Translations under genes and position numbers: made by a program | DNA from: Pseudomonas trivialis | Lineage (GTDB): Bacteria; Pseudomonadota; Gammaproteobacteria; Pseudomonadales; Pseudomonadaceae | Length of the DNA: 64,000 nt | Reading direction: 5' to 3' | Assembly (NCBI RefSeq): GCF_001439805.1 | Contig: NZ_JYLK01000005.1 | Span: 294,747 to 358,746 of the forward strand | Shown: one piece after another, positions 45,900 through 54,791 of the stretch | Layout: each line of letters opens with the position of its first letter | Position numbering within the stretch: position 1 is the first letter of the stretch | Notes under the pieces: generated by a model | Databases searched by the model: none | What the model was told of the DNA's origin: nothing | What the model saw: the letters and a program-made list of their open reading frames with translations, nothing else

Positions 45900-45941
45900 C
45901 CTGTCATACGATGTCGTATCCCCCCAATAAGAGCGCTCAAA

Positions 45942-47567
45942 ATGTCCCTTCGCAGCCTGTCCATCGCCCGCCGTGCCGGTCTGGGTTTTGCCTTGATTGC
46001 CTTGCTCGTGGCCCTGCTGGGCTTTTTCGCGCTGTCGAACATGGCGAGTATTCGCGCCCGGGCGGTGCAGGTGGAGCGTGGGTTGGTGCCGAAAATGCGG
46101 CTGGTGGCCGATATCCGCGAAATCATGCTGCGCATCCGCACGATTTCGTTGCGCATGGCGTTGGACACCAACCCGGCGAACCTTGCGACGTATCGCGGTC
46201 AGATGGACACCCGCAGCCAGGACCTGACGAAGAAGCTGGCCGAACTCGACGCGTTGGTCGACACGCCTGAAGTGCGCGCGCTTTACGATCAGTTCCAGGT
46301 CTCGCTGCGCCAGTACCAGCAAGGGCTGGCGCAGTCGTTCGTGCTGGCCGACAAGCAGCAGGGTGCTGAACTCAACAAGCTGCTGCTGGTGGACATGAAA
46401 ACCGTGGTCGATGGCTCCGGGGCCCAGCTCAATGCACTCAGCGACTACTACAACGGGCAGATCAACCAGTTGGGCCAGGCGGCGGAGGCGCAGTACGGCC
46501 GCTCGCTCACCATGGTGTTCGGTTTTGTGATCCTGGCCGGCGTGAGCACCGTGGCCCTGGCCTGGCTGCTGACGCGCAGTATCGTCGGCCCATTGGGACA
46601 GGCCATGCGCGCTGCGGAAAACGTCGCGCGCGGCGATCTGACCCAAACCGTCGAAGTCAGCGGCGACGACGAGGTAACCCGCTTGCTCGTCGCCCTGCAA
46701 TCGATGCAGGGCAACCTGCGCGATACCTTGCAGCTGATTCGCCAGTCTGCGGTGCAAATGTCCGCTTCGGCCACCGACCTTAATGGCATCACCGACCAGA
46801 GCAGCCGCAGCCTGCAGCAGCAAACGGCAGAGATCGAACAGGCCGCCACGGCCGTCAACGAGATGACCTCGGCCGCCGACGAGGTGGCGCGCAACGCGGT
46901 GTCGACCTCCGAATCCACGAGGCTTTCCAATGAAACCGCACGCGAAGGCCAGCACCGCGTTGGCGAAACAGTCAGCGCGATTCAGGCCCTGAGCAGCAAC
47001 ATCGGCGAGACCTCCGCCCTGGTGCAGAACCTGGCCGAGCAATCGCGGGATATCGGCAAGGTGCTCGACGTGATTCGTTCCATCGCCGAGCAGACCAACC
47101 TGCTGGCCCTTAACGCCGCCATCGAGGCGGCGCGTGCCGGTGAGTCCGGGCGCGGGTTTGCGGTGGTGGCCGATGAGGTGCGGGCGCTGGCCCATCGTAC
47201 CCAGCAATCGACGCTGGAGATCGACCAGATGGTGACCGCCATGCGCACCGGCTCCAACGATGCGCTGGCCTCGATGCAGTCAAGCACCCAGCGCGCCACC
47301 GAGACCTTGAGCCTGGCCGAGGGCGCTGGTGGCGCGCTAAGTCGGATCACCGATTCGATTGATGAGATTCACCAGCGCAACCTGGTGATTGCCAGTGCGG
47401 CCGAGGAGCAGGCCCAGGTGGCCAAGGAAGTCGACCGCAACATCGTGAACATCCGTGACCTGTCGGCGCAGTCGTCGTCCGGCGCCGGGCAGGTCAGCGA
47501 TTCGAGCCATGAGCTGGCGCGTCTGGCGGTGGCGCTCAACGACGCGGTGGCACGGTTCCGCCTGTAG
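45942..47567 (+). CDS. methyl-accepting chemotaxis protein
   Basis: A 541-residue chemoreceptor. Helix 1 lies at residues 12-32, a periplasmic four-helix-type sensor at about 33-188, and helix 2 reads SLTMVFGFVILAGVSTVALA. HAMP follows (RSIVGPLGQAMRAAENVARG), then the signalling hairpin [20 protein letters not shown] with [15 protein letters not shown]. No C-terminal CheR-binding pentapeptide is seen. The ligand is unknown. It is convergent with the hybrid kinase gene, 18 bases apart. Confidence 0.92.
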   Translation: MSLRSLSIARRAGLGFALIALLVALLGFFALSNMASIRARAVQVERGLVPKMRLVADIREIMLRIRTISLRMALDTNPANLATYRGQMDTRSQDLTKKLAELDALVDTPEVRALYDQFQVSLRQYQQGLAQSFVLADKQQGAELNKLLLVDMKTVVDGSGAQLNALSDYYNGQINQLGQAAEAQYGRSLTMVFGFVILAGVSTVALAWLLTRSIVGPLGQAMRAAENVARGDLTQTVEVSGDDEVTRLLVALQSMQGNLRDTLQLIRQSAVQMSASATDLNGITDQSSRSLQQQTAEIEQAATAVNEMTSAADEVARNAVSTSESTRLSNETAREGQHRVGETVSAIQALSSNIGETSALVQNLAEQSRDIGKVLDVIRSIAEQTNLLALNAAIEAARAGESGRGFAVVADEVRALAHRTQQSTLEIDQMVTAMRTGSNDALASMQSSTQRATETLSLAEGAGGALSRITDSIDEIHQRNLVIASAAEEQAQVAKEVDRNIVNIRDLSAQSSSGAGQVSDSSHELARLAVALNDAVARFRL

Positions 47568-47585
47568 TGCCTGTGGAGCGTCGGC

Positions 47586-49511
47586 CTAGACCTGGCGCTC
47601 CACCCCCCGGCGAATCTTCTCCAGCAGTTCATCGATATGAAACGGCTTGGTGATCAAGTCCATGCGTTCGCCCAGAAAGCTCTGACGATTGGCCGCATTT
47701 TCCGCATAACCGGTCATGAACAAAATCGGCAGGTCAGTGCGCAGCACGCGTGCATGGTCGGCCAGTTCACGGCCGGTCATATACGGCAGGCCGTAATCGG
47801 TCAGCAACAGGTCGATGCTCGGGTCGGCCTGCAGGATCACTATGGCCTCGTCGCCGTCGGCGGCCAGGCTGCACTGGTAGCCGGCATCCATCAGTACTTC
47901 GGCGACAAAGCTGCGTACCGAAGGCATGTCCTCAACGATCAGAACGTGCTCGCCCTTGCTCAGCCCAGGCACTGCCAGCAGCTTTGTTGCCAGGGTGGCC
48001 GGGCCTTCTGCGGCCGGCAGCATGAGGGTGACTTCGGTGCCCTGGCGGGTGACGCTGCGGATTTGCGCATCGCCGCCGGACTGACGCGCGAAACCGTAGA
48101 TGGTCGACAGCCCCAGGCCCGTGCCCTGACCCACCGGCTTGGTGGTGAAGAAGGGGTCGAATACCTTGTCGATCACGCTGTGGTCGATGCCCACGCCATT
48201 GTCGCGTACCGACAGTGCGATGTAGGGGCCGTTTTCCAGCTTGAGATTGCCATTGGAATACGCCGGGTAAGTGGTCACCCAGATGATGCCGCCCTGGGGC
48301 AGCGCATCGCGGGCATTGATCACCAGGTTGAGCACCGCGCTCTCCAGCTGGATCGGGTCCACCAGCGCCACCGCCGGGTTGTTGGTCAGCTCCAGCTTCA
48401 GGGCGATGTGTTCGCCAATGGTGCGCATCAGCAGCTCTTCGAGTGAGCGGATGTGCGCATTGATGTCGATGGGGCGCGTGTCCAGCGGCTGCTGGCGGGC
48501 AAAGGCGAGCAGGCGATTGGTCAGGCCGGCGGCGCTCAGGGCCGAACTCAGGGCCGCATCGGCGTAGCCCAAAACCTTCTCGGTGCGCTGGCTCTCGATG
48601 CGTTTTTTGATCAGTTCCAGGCTGGTGATGATTCCGGTCAGCAGGTTGTTGAAATCGTGAGCGATGCCGCCGGTGAGCTTGCCCAGGGCGTCCATCTTCT
48701 GCGCCTGCAGCAGTTGCGCTTCAGTGCGGGCCAGTTGGCGCGCGGCATTGGCCAGTTCGGCCTGCTGATGGCGCTCGCGGTGGCGGTGCTCGGTGACGTC
48801 CTCCACGAACACCAGGCTCAGCTCGGCGCGGTTGTACGGCGAAATCTGCCACTCGGTCTCGCGCAGCTCGCCATTGACATTCAACTGCAGCGTGCCTTTC
48901 CAGCGCTCGCCGGCCGACAGGCGCTGGCACAGTTCGCCGATGACGGCGCGCTGGCCGTCGGCAAAGCATTCGAGCAGGGCGTCGGGGTTGAGGTTGTCGT
49001 GAATCAACTGCGCGAAGGCGTGGTTGCATTCGTGGACTTTGAGCTGCGCGTCCATCACCGCAATCGGCGCGCTGATATTGAAGAAAATCTCGCGAAAGCG
49101 CGCCTCGCTTTCGCGCAGCGCATATTCGGTGTCCCGCACCCGCAGCAGGGTGCGCAGGGTCGCCAGCAGCACATCCGGGTCCACCGGGTGGATCAGGTAG
49201 GCGTCGGCCCCGGCGTCCAGGCCGGTGATGATGTCGCCAGTCTCGATGGACGCCGCCGACACATGCACCACCGGCAGCAGCGCGGTGGTCGGGTCGGCGC
49301 GCAGGCGGCGCACGATATCGAAGCCGCTCATGTCCGGCAGGTTGACGTCCAGGATCAGCGCATCGATTTTTTCGCGGGCGATGAGGTCCAGCCCGTCCTG
49401 GCCGGTGCCGGCTTCCAGCACATGACCATAGTGACGCTCCAGGCGGCGGCGCAGGGCATAGCGCGTGGCGGCGTTGTCGTCGACGATCAGTAATCGAATG
49501 TCACGCTTCAT
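47586..49511 (-). CDS. hybrid histidine kinase (REC-PAS-HK-REC)
   Basis: A 641-residue cytosolic protein. The first receiver domain (1-125) has D55 (LILDVNLPDMSGF), but the conserved Lys is His (H108 in AYLIHPVDP). A PAS domain (about 135-240) and a coiled coil follow. The kinase core has H285 (GGIAHDFNNLL), the N box NLVINARDAL, and the G boxes VRDNGVGI and GTGLGLST. The second receiver has D572 (LLTDYGLP) and K622. It is the last gene of the RsbRST-like operon and overlaps the preceding kinase by 11 bases. A role as output of the module is inference. Confidence 0.9.
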   Translation of the reverse strand: MKRDIRLLIVDDNAATRYALRRRLERHYGHVLEAGTGQDGLDLIAREKIDALILDVNLPDMSGFDIVRRLRADPTTALLPVVHVSAASIETGDIITGLDAGADAYLIHPVDPDVLLATLRTLLRVRDTEYALRESEARFREIFFNISAPIAVMDAQLKVHECNHAFAQLIHDNLNPDALLECFADGQRAVIGELCQRLSAGERWKGTLQLNVNGELRETEWQISPYNRAELSLVFVEDVTEHRHRERHQQAELANAARQLARTEAQLLQAQKMDALGKLTGGIAHDFNNLLTGIITSLELIKKRIESQRTEKVLGYADAALSSALSAAGLTNRLLAFARQQPLDTRPIDINAHIRSLEELLMRTIGEHIALKLELTNNPAVALVDPIQLESAVLNLVINARDALPQGGIIWVTTYPAYSNGNLKLENGPYIALSVRDNGVGIDHSVIDKVFDPFFTTKPVGQGTGLGLSTIYGFARQSGGDAQIRSVTRQGTEVTLMLPAAEGPATLATKLLAVPGLSKGEHVLIVEDMPSVRSFVAEVLMDAGYQCSLAADGDEAIVILQADPSIDLLLTDYGLPYMTGRELADHARVLRTDLPILFMTGYAENAANRQSFLGERMDLITKPFHIDELLEKIRRGVERQV

Positions 49512-50364
49512 CGACGTTCTCGTTTGCGATGGACAGGGGGATGATCACGTAGAACAGCGAGCCCACGCCGGGCGTACTTTCCACACCCACACGGCCGCCC
49601 AGCAGTTCGGCGAAGCGCTTGCACAGCGACAGGCCCAGGCCAGTGCCGCGCAGGCGTTTTTGCAGCGGTGAATCGATCTGCGAAAAATCTTCGAACAGGT
49701 TGTTGTGCAGTTCGGCGGGAATGCCCAGGCCGGTGTCCTGCACCGCAAAACGGATCTCGCGGTCGTTCTCCATGCCGGCCGACACTCGCACCTCGCCTTG
49801 CAGGGTGAACTTGAGCGCGTTGGAGATGAAGTTGCGCAGGATCTGCGCCAGCTTCTTGTCATCGGTATACAGCTTGGGCAGGCCGGCCGGTTCTTCGAAG
49901 ATCAGGTCCACCGATGAGGCATCGACGATGGGCCGGAACATCCCGCGCAGCGCCGAAAACAGGTCGAACATGTCGAACCACGCCGGCGAGATGGAAATGC
50001 GCCCGGCCTCAATCTTGGCCAGGTCCAGCAGGTCATCGACCATTTCCCGCAGCTCGCTGGCAGAGCTGCGGATAAACCCGACCTGAGTGTGTTGCTCAGG
50101 GCTCAGCGGGCCATCGAGTTCATCCACCAGCAGGCTGGTGATGCTCAGGATCGAGCCCAGGGGCGTGCGAAACTCATGGCTCATGTACGACAGGAAGCGG
50201 CTCTTGAGGTCCGACGCCTGGCGCAGTTGGTCGGCCTGCATGTCCAGCTCGGCATACAGCGCGAGCACGCCCTGGTTGGTCTCGTCCAGTTCGGCGCGCA
50301 GGGCGTCCCCTTCCAGGCGCAGGCGTTTGACTTCATCGGCGAGGGAGGCGGCGGTTTCAGCCAT
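49501..50364 (-). CDS. soluble sensor histidine kinase
   Basis: A 287-residue kinase with no membrane segment. An N-terminal coiled coil (about 5-52: VKRLRLEGDALRAELDETNQ) leads into the dimerisation domain with H63 (MSHEFRTPLG). The ATPase domain has NFISNALKF, DTGLGIP and GTGLGLSL. Its own sensing domain is lacking, so the input probably comes from a partner protein such as the Rsb components. It overlaps the phosphatase gene upstream by 8 bases and the hybrid kinase downstream by 11. Confidence 0.88.
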   Translation of the reverse strand: MAETAASLADEVKRLRLEGDALRAELDETNQGVLALYAELDMQADQLRQASDLKSRFLSYMSHEFRTPLGSILSITSLLVDELDGPLSPEQHTQVGFIRSSASELREMVDDLLDLAKIEAGRISISPAWFDMFDLFSALRGMFRPIVDASSVDLIFEEPAGLPKLYTDDKKLAQILRNFISNALKFTLQGEVRVSAGMENDREIRFAVQDTGLGIPAELHNNLFEDFSQIDSPLQKRLRGTGLGLSLCKRFAELLGGRVGVESTPGVGSLFYVIIPLSIANENVDEA

Positions 50365-51364
50365 TGATGGCCTCCAGGGCAATCACGAATACGGTGACGT
50401 CATCCCGGCCACGACAGAAGTCACGGTGCAGAATGGCGGCGATCAACGCCGGGTGGCGGTGCACAAGGCCCGGGTAATCGGCAAGGTTCCAGCGTGACTG
50501 CAAGCCATCGCTGTACAGGATCAGCAACTGGCCGGTCACTTGAGCGTAGTCGAAGGGCTGGGCCTTGCGATATTGCACGCCGACGATCCCCGGATGGGAG
50601 GCCAGCCCCCGAGGCTTGCCGTGGCCGATCAGGCTGGCGCCGATGTTGCCGATGCCGGTGAAGCGCAGGGTGTCGGCCGAGGCGTCGTATTGAGCAATCG
50701 CCATGGCGCCGCCGCGGGTACCGCTCATGGCCACATGCAGGTCGTTCATCAGCACGCCCGGGTCAAGAAATGCGTCCCGCGCAAACACCGCCTCACCGGC
50801 CTGCGCGGCGCGCTCGGCATCAATGCCATGGCCCAGGCCGTCAGCCACCATCACGCTGAAGCGTTCCGGCTCGACCATCAGGTGCCAGGCATCGCCGCAA
50901 TGCGGGTCGTCGTGCAATGAATGCTGGCTCACCCCGTAACGGATGTCGCGGGCAGCCGAGGCTCGCGGATACAGGCGCGCGAGCATCGCCGTGCCACGCG
51001 CGTCGGCATGCACATCGAACACCTGGGCCAGGCGCGAAATCGCGCCCATGCCGATGCCCTGGGTGCCGCCCGTGGAGAAACCGTCCACCAGGCAACTGTC
51101 CAGATCGAAGCCCTGGCCGCGGTCCACGGCGATCATCTCCACGCCGCCGTTGCCGGTGGCGCGCAGGTGCAACTGGCCGTGAGCGGCATGCTTGAGGATG
51201 TTGCTGGCAAGCTCGGTGGCCACCAGTGCCACGCGCCCGGCGTCGGTTTCGTCAAAGCCCAGTTGCTCGGCCAGCAGTTGCGCCGTGCGGCGCGCGTAGC
51301 CGACCTGGCTGGCGTCTTCGACCAATAGCACCTGGGTCAGTGCACTGTGGATATTCAGGACCAT
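50357..51364 (-). CDS. SpoIIE-family phosphatase with RsbW-like ATPase domain (RsbX-like)
   Basis: A 335-residue fusion. The N-terminal HATPase domain is of the anti-sigma type (VATELASNILKHAAHG, DRGQGFDLDS, GIGMGAISRL). The C-terminal PP2C/SpoIIE domain has the metal-site motifs MVADGLGHGIDAERA, YSDGLQSRW and RDDVTVFVIA. In stressosome systems RsbX dephosphorylates RsbR and RsbS and resets the complex; this position in the operon fits. The N-terminal ATPase domain is an addition to plain RsbX. It overlaps rsbT by 10 bases. Confidence 0.88.
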   Translation of the reverse strand: MVLNIHSALTQVLLVEDASQVGYARRTAQLLAEQLGFDETDAGRVALVATELASNILKHAAHGQLHLRATGNGGVEMIAVDRGQGFDLDSCLVDGFSTGGTQGIGMGAISRLAQVFDVHADARGTAMLARLYPRASAARDIRYGVSQHSLHDDPHCGDAWHLMVEPERFSVMVADGLGHGIDAERAAQAGEAVFARDAFLDPGVLMNDLHVAMSGTRGGAMAIAQYDASADTLRFTGIGNIGASLIGHGKPRGLASHPGIVGVQYRKAQPFDYAQVTGQLLILYSDGLQSRWNLADYPGLVHRHPALIAAILHRDFCRGRDDVTVFVIALEAING

Positions 51365-51759
51365 CGAGTGATCGTCACGCGGGTGCCTTCACCCGGCGCG
51401 GTCTCCAGTTCGAATTCGTCCACCAGGCGCTTGGCACCGGTGAGGCCCAGGCCCAGTCCGCCGCCGGAGGTCCAGCCATCGGTCATGGCCAGCTTGAGGT
51501 CGGGAATGCCCGGGCCCTCGTCGCGAAAGGTCAGGCGCACGCCGGGGCGCAGGTCTTTTTCCACCACCGCCCAATCCATGTAGCCGCCACCGCCGTACAC
51601 CACGGTGTTACGCGCCAGCTCACTGACGGCCGTGACCAGCTTGGTCAGGTCGATCAGGCGCATGCCGCATTCCTGGGCCAGCCTGCGTACCAATTGTCGC
51701 GCCAGCACAACGTCCTGTTCGATCAGCACGGGATGCGTGCCGCTGCTGGCTTCGCTCAT
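51355..51759 (-). CDS. rsbT: RsbT-like serine/threonine kinase
   Basis: A 134-residue HATPase-type kinase of the RsbT group: LVTAVSELARNTVVYGGGG (N box), FRDEGPGIPDLKLAM (G1) and GGGLGLGLTGAKRLVDEF (G2). RsbT phosphorylates the STAS domains of RsbR and RsbS and is released to act on its own partner. It overlaps rsbS by 4 bases (ATGA). Confidence 0.9.
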   Translation of the reverse strand: MSEASSGTHPVLIEQDVVLARQLVRRLAQECGMRLIDLTKLVTAVSELARNTVVYGGGGYMDWAVVEKDLRPGVRLTFRDEGPGIPDLKLAMTDGWTSGGGLGLGLTGAKRLVDEFELETAPGEGTRVTITRWS

Positions 51760-52118
51760 GAGTGTTCAACCCGGTCGCGCAGCAGTTTCATGCCGCGCTC
51801 CACGTTCAATGCAGTGGCCACGCCCGGCAGGTTCATGCCCAATTCCACGAGGGTAATGGCCACGGCCGGCTGCATGCCCACCAGCACCGTCTGCGCGTCC
51901 ATGATGCGCGACAGGCCCGAGATGGTGCCGATCATGCGGCCGATAAACGAGTCGACCATGTCCAGCGCCGAAATATCGATCAGCACGCCGCGCGCCGAGG
52001 TGCGGCTGATGCGTTCCGACAGGTCGTCCTGCAGGGTCAGCGCGAGTTGGTCGTGCATGTCCACCTGGATGGTCACGAGCAGAAACTCGCCCATCTGCAA
52101 AATAGGGATGCGTTCCAT
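51756..52118 (-). CDS. rsbS: RsbS-like STAS protein
   Basis: A 120-residue single STAS domain. The phospho-acceptor serine region reads LIDISALDMVDSFIGRMIG, with S57 in the place of B. subtilis RsbS Ser59. RsbS forms the scaffold of the stressosome and holds RsbT until phosphorylated. It starts 2 bases after rsbR ends. Confidence 0.92.
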   Translation of the reverse strand: MERIPILQMGEFLLVTIQVDMHDQLALTLQDDLSERISRTSARGVLIDISALDMVDSFIGRMIGTISGLSRIMDAQTVLVGMQPAVAITLVELGMNLPGVATALNVERGMKLLRDRVEHS

Positions 52119-52120
52119 GC

Positions 52121-52972
52121 TCAGACTGCCTTGCTGACGTTGACGCCCAGACGCTTGAGGGCCAGTGCCAGGGCGTCGGCGAGGTTGGCCTTGGTGACCA
52201 CGCCTTGCAGGTCGAGCCCCAGGTGCACGATGGTCTGGGCGATTTGCGGACGCACGCCGCTGATGATGCAGTCGGCGCCCATCAGGCGGATCGCGGTAAC
52301 GGTCTTGAGCAGGTGCTGGGCCACCAGGGTGTCGACGGTCGGCACGCCGGTGATGTCAATAATGGCGATTTCCGAACCGGTGTCGACGATGCGCTGCAGC
52401 AGCGATTCCATCACCACCTGGGTGCGTTGCGAGTCCAGCGTACCGATCATCGGCAGGGCCAGCACGCCGTCCCACAGCTTGACCACCGGGGTGGACAGTT
52501 CGAGCAGCTCTTCCTGCTGGCGCTTGATCACCGCCTCACGGGATTTCTGGAAGGTGCGGATGGTGTGCATGCCCAGGCCATCGAGCAGTTCCGACACTTC
52601 CCACAATTGCTCGGCCAGGTGCGCGCCGTCGCTGGCGTATTCGCGCTGCAGCAGGGCGAACACCGGGCCCTTGAGGGCGAAAATGAAGCTGGCGGTCTGC
52701 TGGGAATCCTGACCGATCAGCGCGCGGCTGTGGGACAGTTTCTCCAGGAACAGCCGGGTCTGCGCCCAGTTTTCGTGATTGATGTTTTGCGAGCCGCTGT
52801 TATGCAGGGCGTCGGCGAGCAGGTTGAGGAACTCGCCGGTCTGTTGCTTGACGTCGTCCCCCTTGAGGTTGCGTGTGGCGCCCGTGGCCTCCAGGCTGTG
52901 CGTCCATTCGTTGAGCAGGTCAGTGCGATTGTCTTGCAATGCCTGGATCGTTTTTGCCTGCAGAGTTGCCAC
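52121..52972 (-). CDS. rsbR: RsbR-like STAS protein with RsbRD-type sensor
   Basis: A 283-residue protein. The N-terminal helical domain (about 1-150; TIQALQDNRTDLLNEWTHSL) resembles the RsbRD N-terminal domain rather than the globin-like RsbRA one. The C-terminal STAS domain (about 155-275) carries DITGVPTVDTLVAQH and VRPQIAQTIVHLGLDL, which hold the candidate phospho-threonines. It senses the input signal of the stressosome. The start is GTG 52972 with AAGGAG upstream. It is the first gene of the six-gene operon. Confidence 0.9.
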   Translation of the reverse strand: MATLQAKTIQALQDNRTDLLNEWTHSLEATGATRNLKGDDVKQQTGEFLNLLADALHNSGSQNINHENWAQTRLFLEKLSHSRALIGQDSQQTASFIFALKGPVFALLQREYASDGAHLAEQLWEVSELLDGLGMHTIRTFQKSREAVIKRQQEELLELSTPVVKLWDGVLALPMIGTLDSQRTQVVMESLLQRIVDTGSEIAIIDITGVPTVDTLVAQHLLKTVTAIRLMGADCIISGVRPQIAQTIVHLGLDLQGVVTKANLADALALALKRLGVNVSKAV

Positions 52973-53006
52973 GGGTAATCTCCTTTAAGCCATGAATAAA
53001 GTGATG

Positions 53007-53025
53007 GCAATTTATACTAAATTGC
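53007..53025. promoter_or_regulatory. palindrome ahead of the rsbR operon
   Basis: GCAATTTA-TAC-TAAATTGC, a perfect 8-base inverted repeat with a 3-base centre, lies 35 bases ahead of rsbR and about 115 ahead of the divergent LysR gene. On the rsbR strand it contains TATAAA, a possible -10. It looks like an operator. Confidence 0.55.
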
Positions 53026-53138
53026 ATTGCTCGGAACGTTTTTCAGTGAATCCAACGGCAACGCCCGGCCGGGCTGACTGCGCGTGAACCGTGCCTGTAA
53101 GGTAGTATCGCGATTCATTTTGAGCCAGCAGCCGACCC

Positions 53139-54041
53139 GTGATCATCAACTTCGACCTCAACGACCTCCAAGCCTTCCGCGCCGTGGTGGACAAGGGCAG
53201 CTTTCGCGGCGCCGCCGAGGCCATCCGCATCTCGCAACCGGCCCTGAGCCGGCGCATCGAAAAACTCGAGTCGGCGCTGGACGTAAAGCTGTTCGAGCGC
53301 ACCACGCGCCGCGTCAGCCTGACCATGGTTGGCCGCGCGTTCCTGCCGCAGGTCGAGCGCATGCTCGACGACCTCGACATCGCGCTGATGGGCATCAGCA
53401 ATGTCGCCTCCACGCGCATGGGCCATGTGACCATCGCCTGCGTGCCGTCCACGGCGTACTACTTCATGCCCCACGTGATCTCCGAATTCCACAAGCTGTA
53501 TCCGAAGATTCGCCTGCGGGTACTCGATGCCAGTGCCGGCGAGGTGTGCAATGCGGTGGAAAGCGGCGAGGCCGATTTTGGCGTGAGTTTCAGCGGCAGC
53601 CTGGCCGATGAGGTGGAGTTCGAGTTATTGCTGCAGGAGCGTTACGTACTGGCCTGCCGACGTGATCACCCGTTGGCCGAACGCGAGAGCGTGAGCTGGG
53701 CCGAAGCCTACGAACACGACTACATCACGGTGGACAAGACCTCGGGCAACCGCTTCCTGCTGGACCAGGCCCTGCGTGGGGTGCGGGTGAAAAAACCGAG
53801 CATCTGCGAGACCCACCACGTGACCACGATGATCGGGCTGGTGGAGGCGGGGTTGGGCGTGGCGATGGTGCCGTCGATTGCAATGCCGGCGTGCGAGCAC
53901 CCGATTCTGGTGAGTGTGCCGCTGGTGGAGCCGCAGGTGATGCGCAACGTGGGCTTGATAAAACGCCGCGGGCGGACATTGCCGCCAGCGGCGCTGGAGT
54001 TGGAACGGTTGGTGCGGGAGATGCCGTTTCGGTCAGCGTGA
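53139..54041 (+). CDS. LysR-family transcriptional regulator
   Basis: A 300-residue LysR protein. The helix-turn-helix reads DLQAFRAVVDKGSFRGAAEA, then IRISQPALSRRIEKLESALD and KLFERTTRRV. The effector domain (about 90-295) is complete. It starts at GTG 53139. It is divergent from the rsb operon and convergent with the ModA-like gene, overlapping it by 9 bases. The target is unknown; the operon ending at 54033 or the rsb operon are candidates. Confidence 0.88.
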   Translation: MIINFDLNDLQAFRAVVDKGSFRGAAEAIRISQPALSRRIEKLESALDVKLFERTTRRVSLTMVGRAFLPQVERMLDDLDIALMGISNVASTRMGHVTIACVPSTAYYFMPHVISEFHKLYPKIRLRVLDASAGEVCNAVESGEADFGVSFSGSLADEVEFELLLQERYVLACRRDHPLAERESVSWAEAYEHDYITVDKTSGNRFLLDQALRGVRVKKPSICETHHVTTMIGLVEAGLGVAMVPSIAMPACEHPILVSVPLVEPQVMRNVGLIKRRGRTLPPAALELERLVREMPFRSA

Positions 54042-54791
54042 TACCGAGTCCAGGCCGGTGGATTGCACCACTGGTTGCGCCTCGGGGGAGGCGAGGAATT
54101 TGAGCAGCGCTTTGGCCTCATCCTTGTGTTCGGCGTTGACCGGGATACCGGCCGCAAAGCGCGTCACCGATTGCACGTCTTCCGGCAGCTTGCCGACAAA
54201 GGTCACGCCCTTGACCGGCAACAATTCCGCCACCTGCTGCAAGCCCACTTCGTAATCACCCTTGGCCACCTGCTCGGCCACTGGTGCACGTTCGATCATT
54301 GTTCCCTTGGCCGGCATGCCGAGTTTCTTGAACAGCTCTTTTTCGACATACACGCCGCTGGCGCTGTCCGAATAGGCCACGGACTTGGCCTTGCTCAGCA
54401 CCGCCTTCAGGTCTGCATCGGTGTTGATCACCGGCTTGGCCGCGCCTTCCTTGACCACCAGGCCGATGCGCGAGTCCGCCAGTTCCACGCGGGACGCCGG
54501 GTCGACCTTGCCCTGTTTGATCAGCTCATCCAGTGCGTAGCCGACCATGATCACCACGTCGGCGTGTTCGCCACGGGCCAGGCGGTTGGGAATCGCTTCC
54601 GGCGCCTTGCCCATGGACGGGCCGAGGATGGTGTCGAGGGTGTCGCCGCTTTGCTTGGCGTATTGCGGGCCGAGCAATTTGTAGGCAGCGGTGAACCCAC
54701 CGGAGGTCATCACCTTGAGTTGTTCGGCCTGGGCCGTCAGCGCCAGGGCACTGAGGGCCAGGGCGGTCAGGGTTTTAGAGAGAAATTTCAT
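54033..54791 (-). CDS. ModA-like periplasmic binding protein
   Basis: A 252-residue protein with a signal peptide ending ALTAQAEQ. The fold is that of molybdate/sulphate-type substrate-binding proteins (KVMTSGGFTAAYKLLGPQYA, then ARGEHADVVIMVGYALDELI, and SASGVYVEKELFKKLG). No ABC permease or ATPase gene is adjacent. Its start overlaps the MFS stop as TAATG, so it is translated with a carboxylate symporter. Binding of an organic acid rather than molybdate is possible (inference). Confidence 0.82.
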   Translation of the reverse strand: MKFLSKTLTALALSALALTAQAEQLKVMTSGGFTAAYKLLGPQYAKQSGDTLDTILGPSMGKAPEAIPNRLARGEHADVVIMVGYALDELIKQGKVDPASRVELADSRIGLVVKEGAAKPVINTDADLKAVLSKAKSVAYSDSASGVYVEKELFKKLGMPAKGTMIERAPVAEQVAKGDYEVGLQQVAELLPVKGVTFVGKLPEDVQSVTRFAAGIPVNAEHKDEAKALLKFLASPEAQPVVQSTGLDSVSR

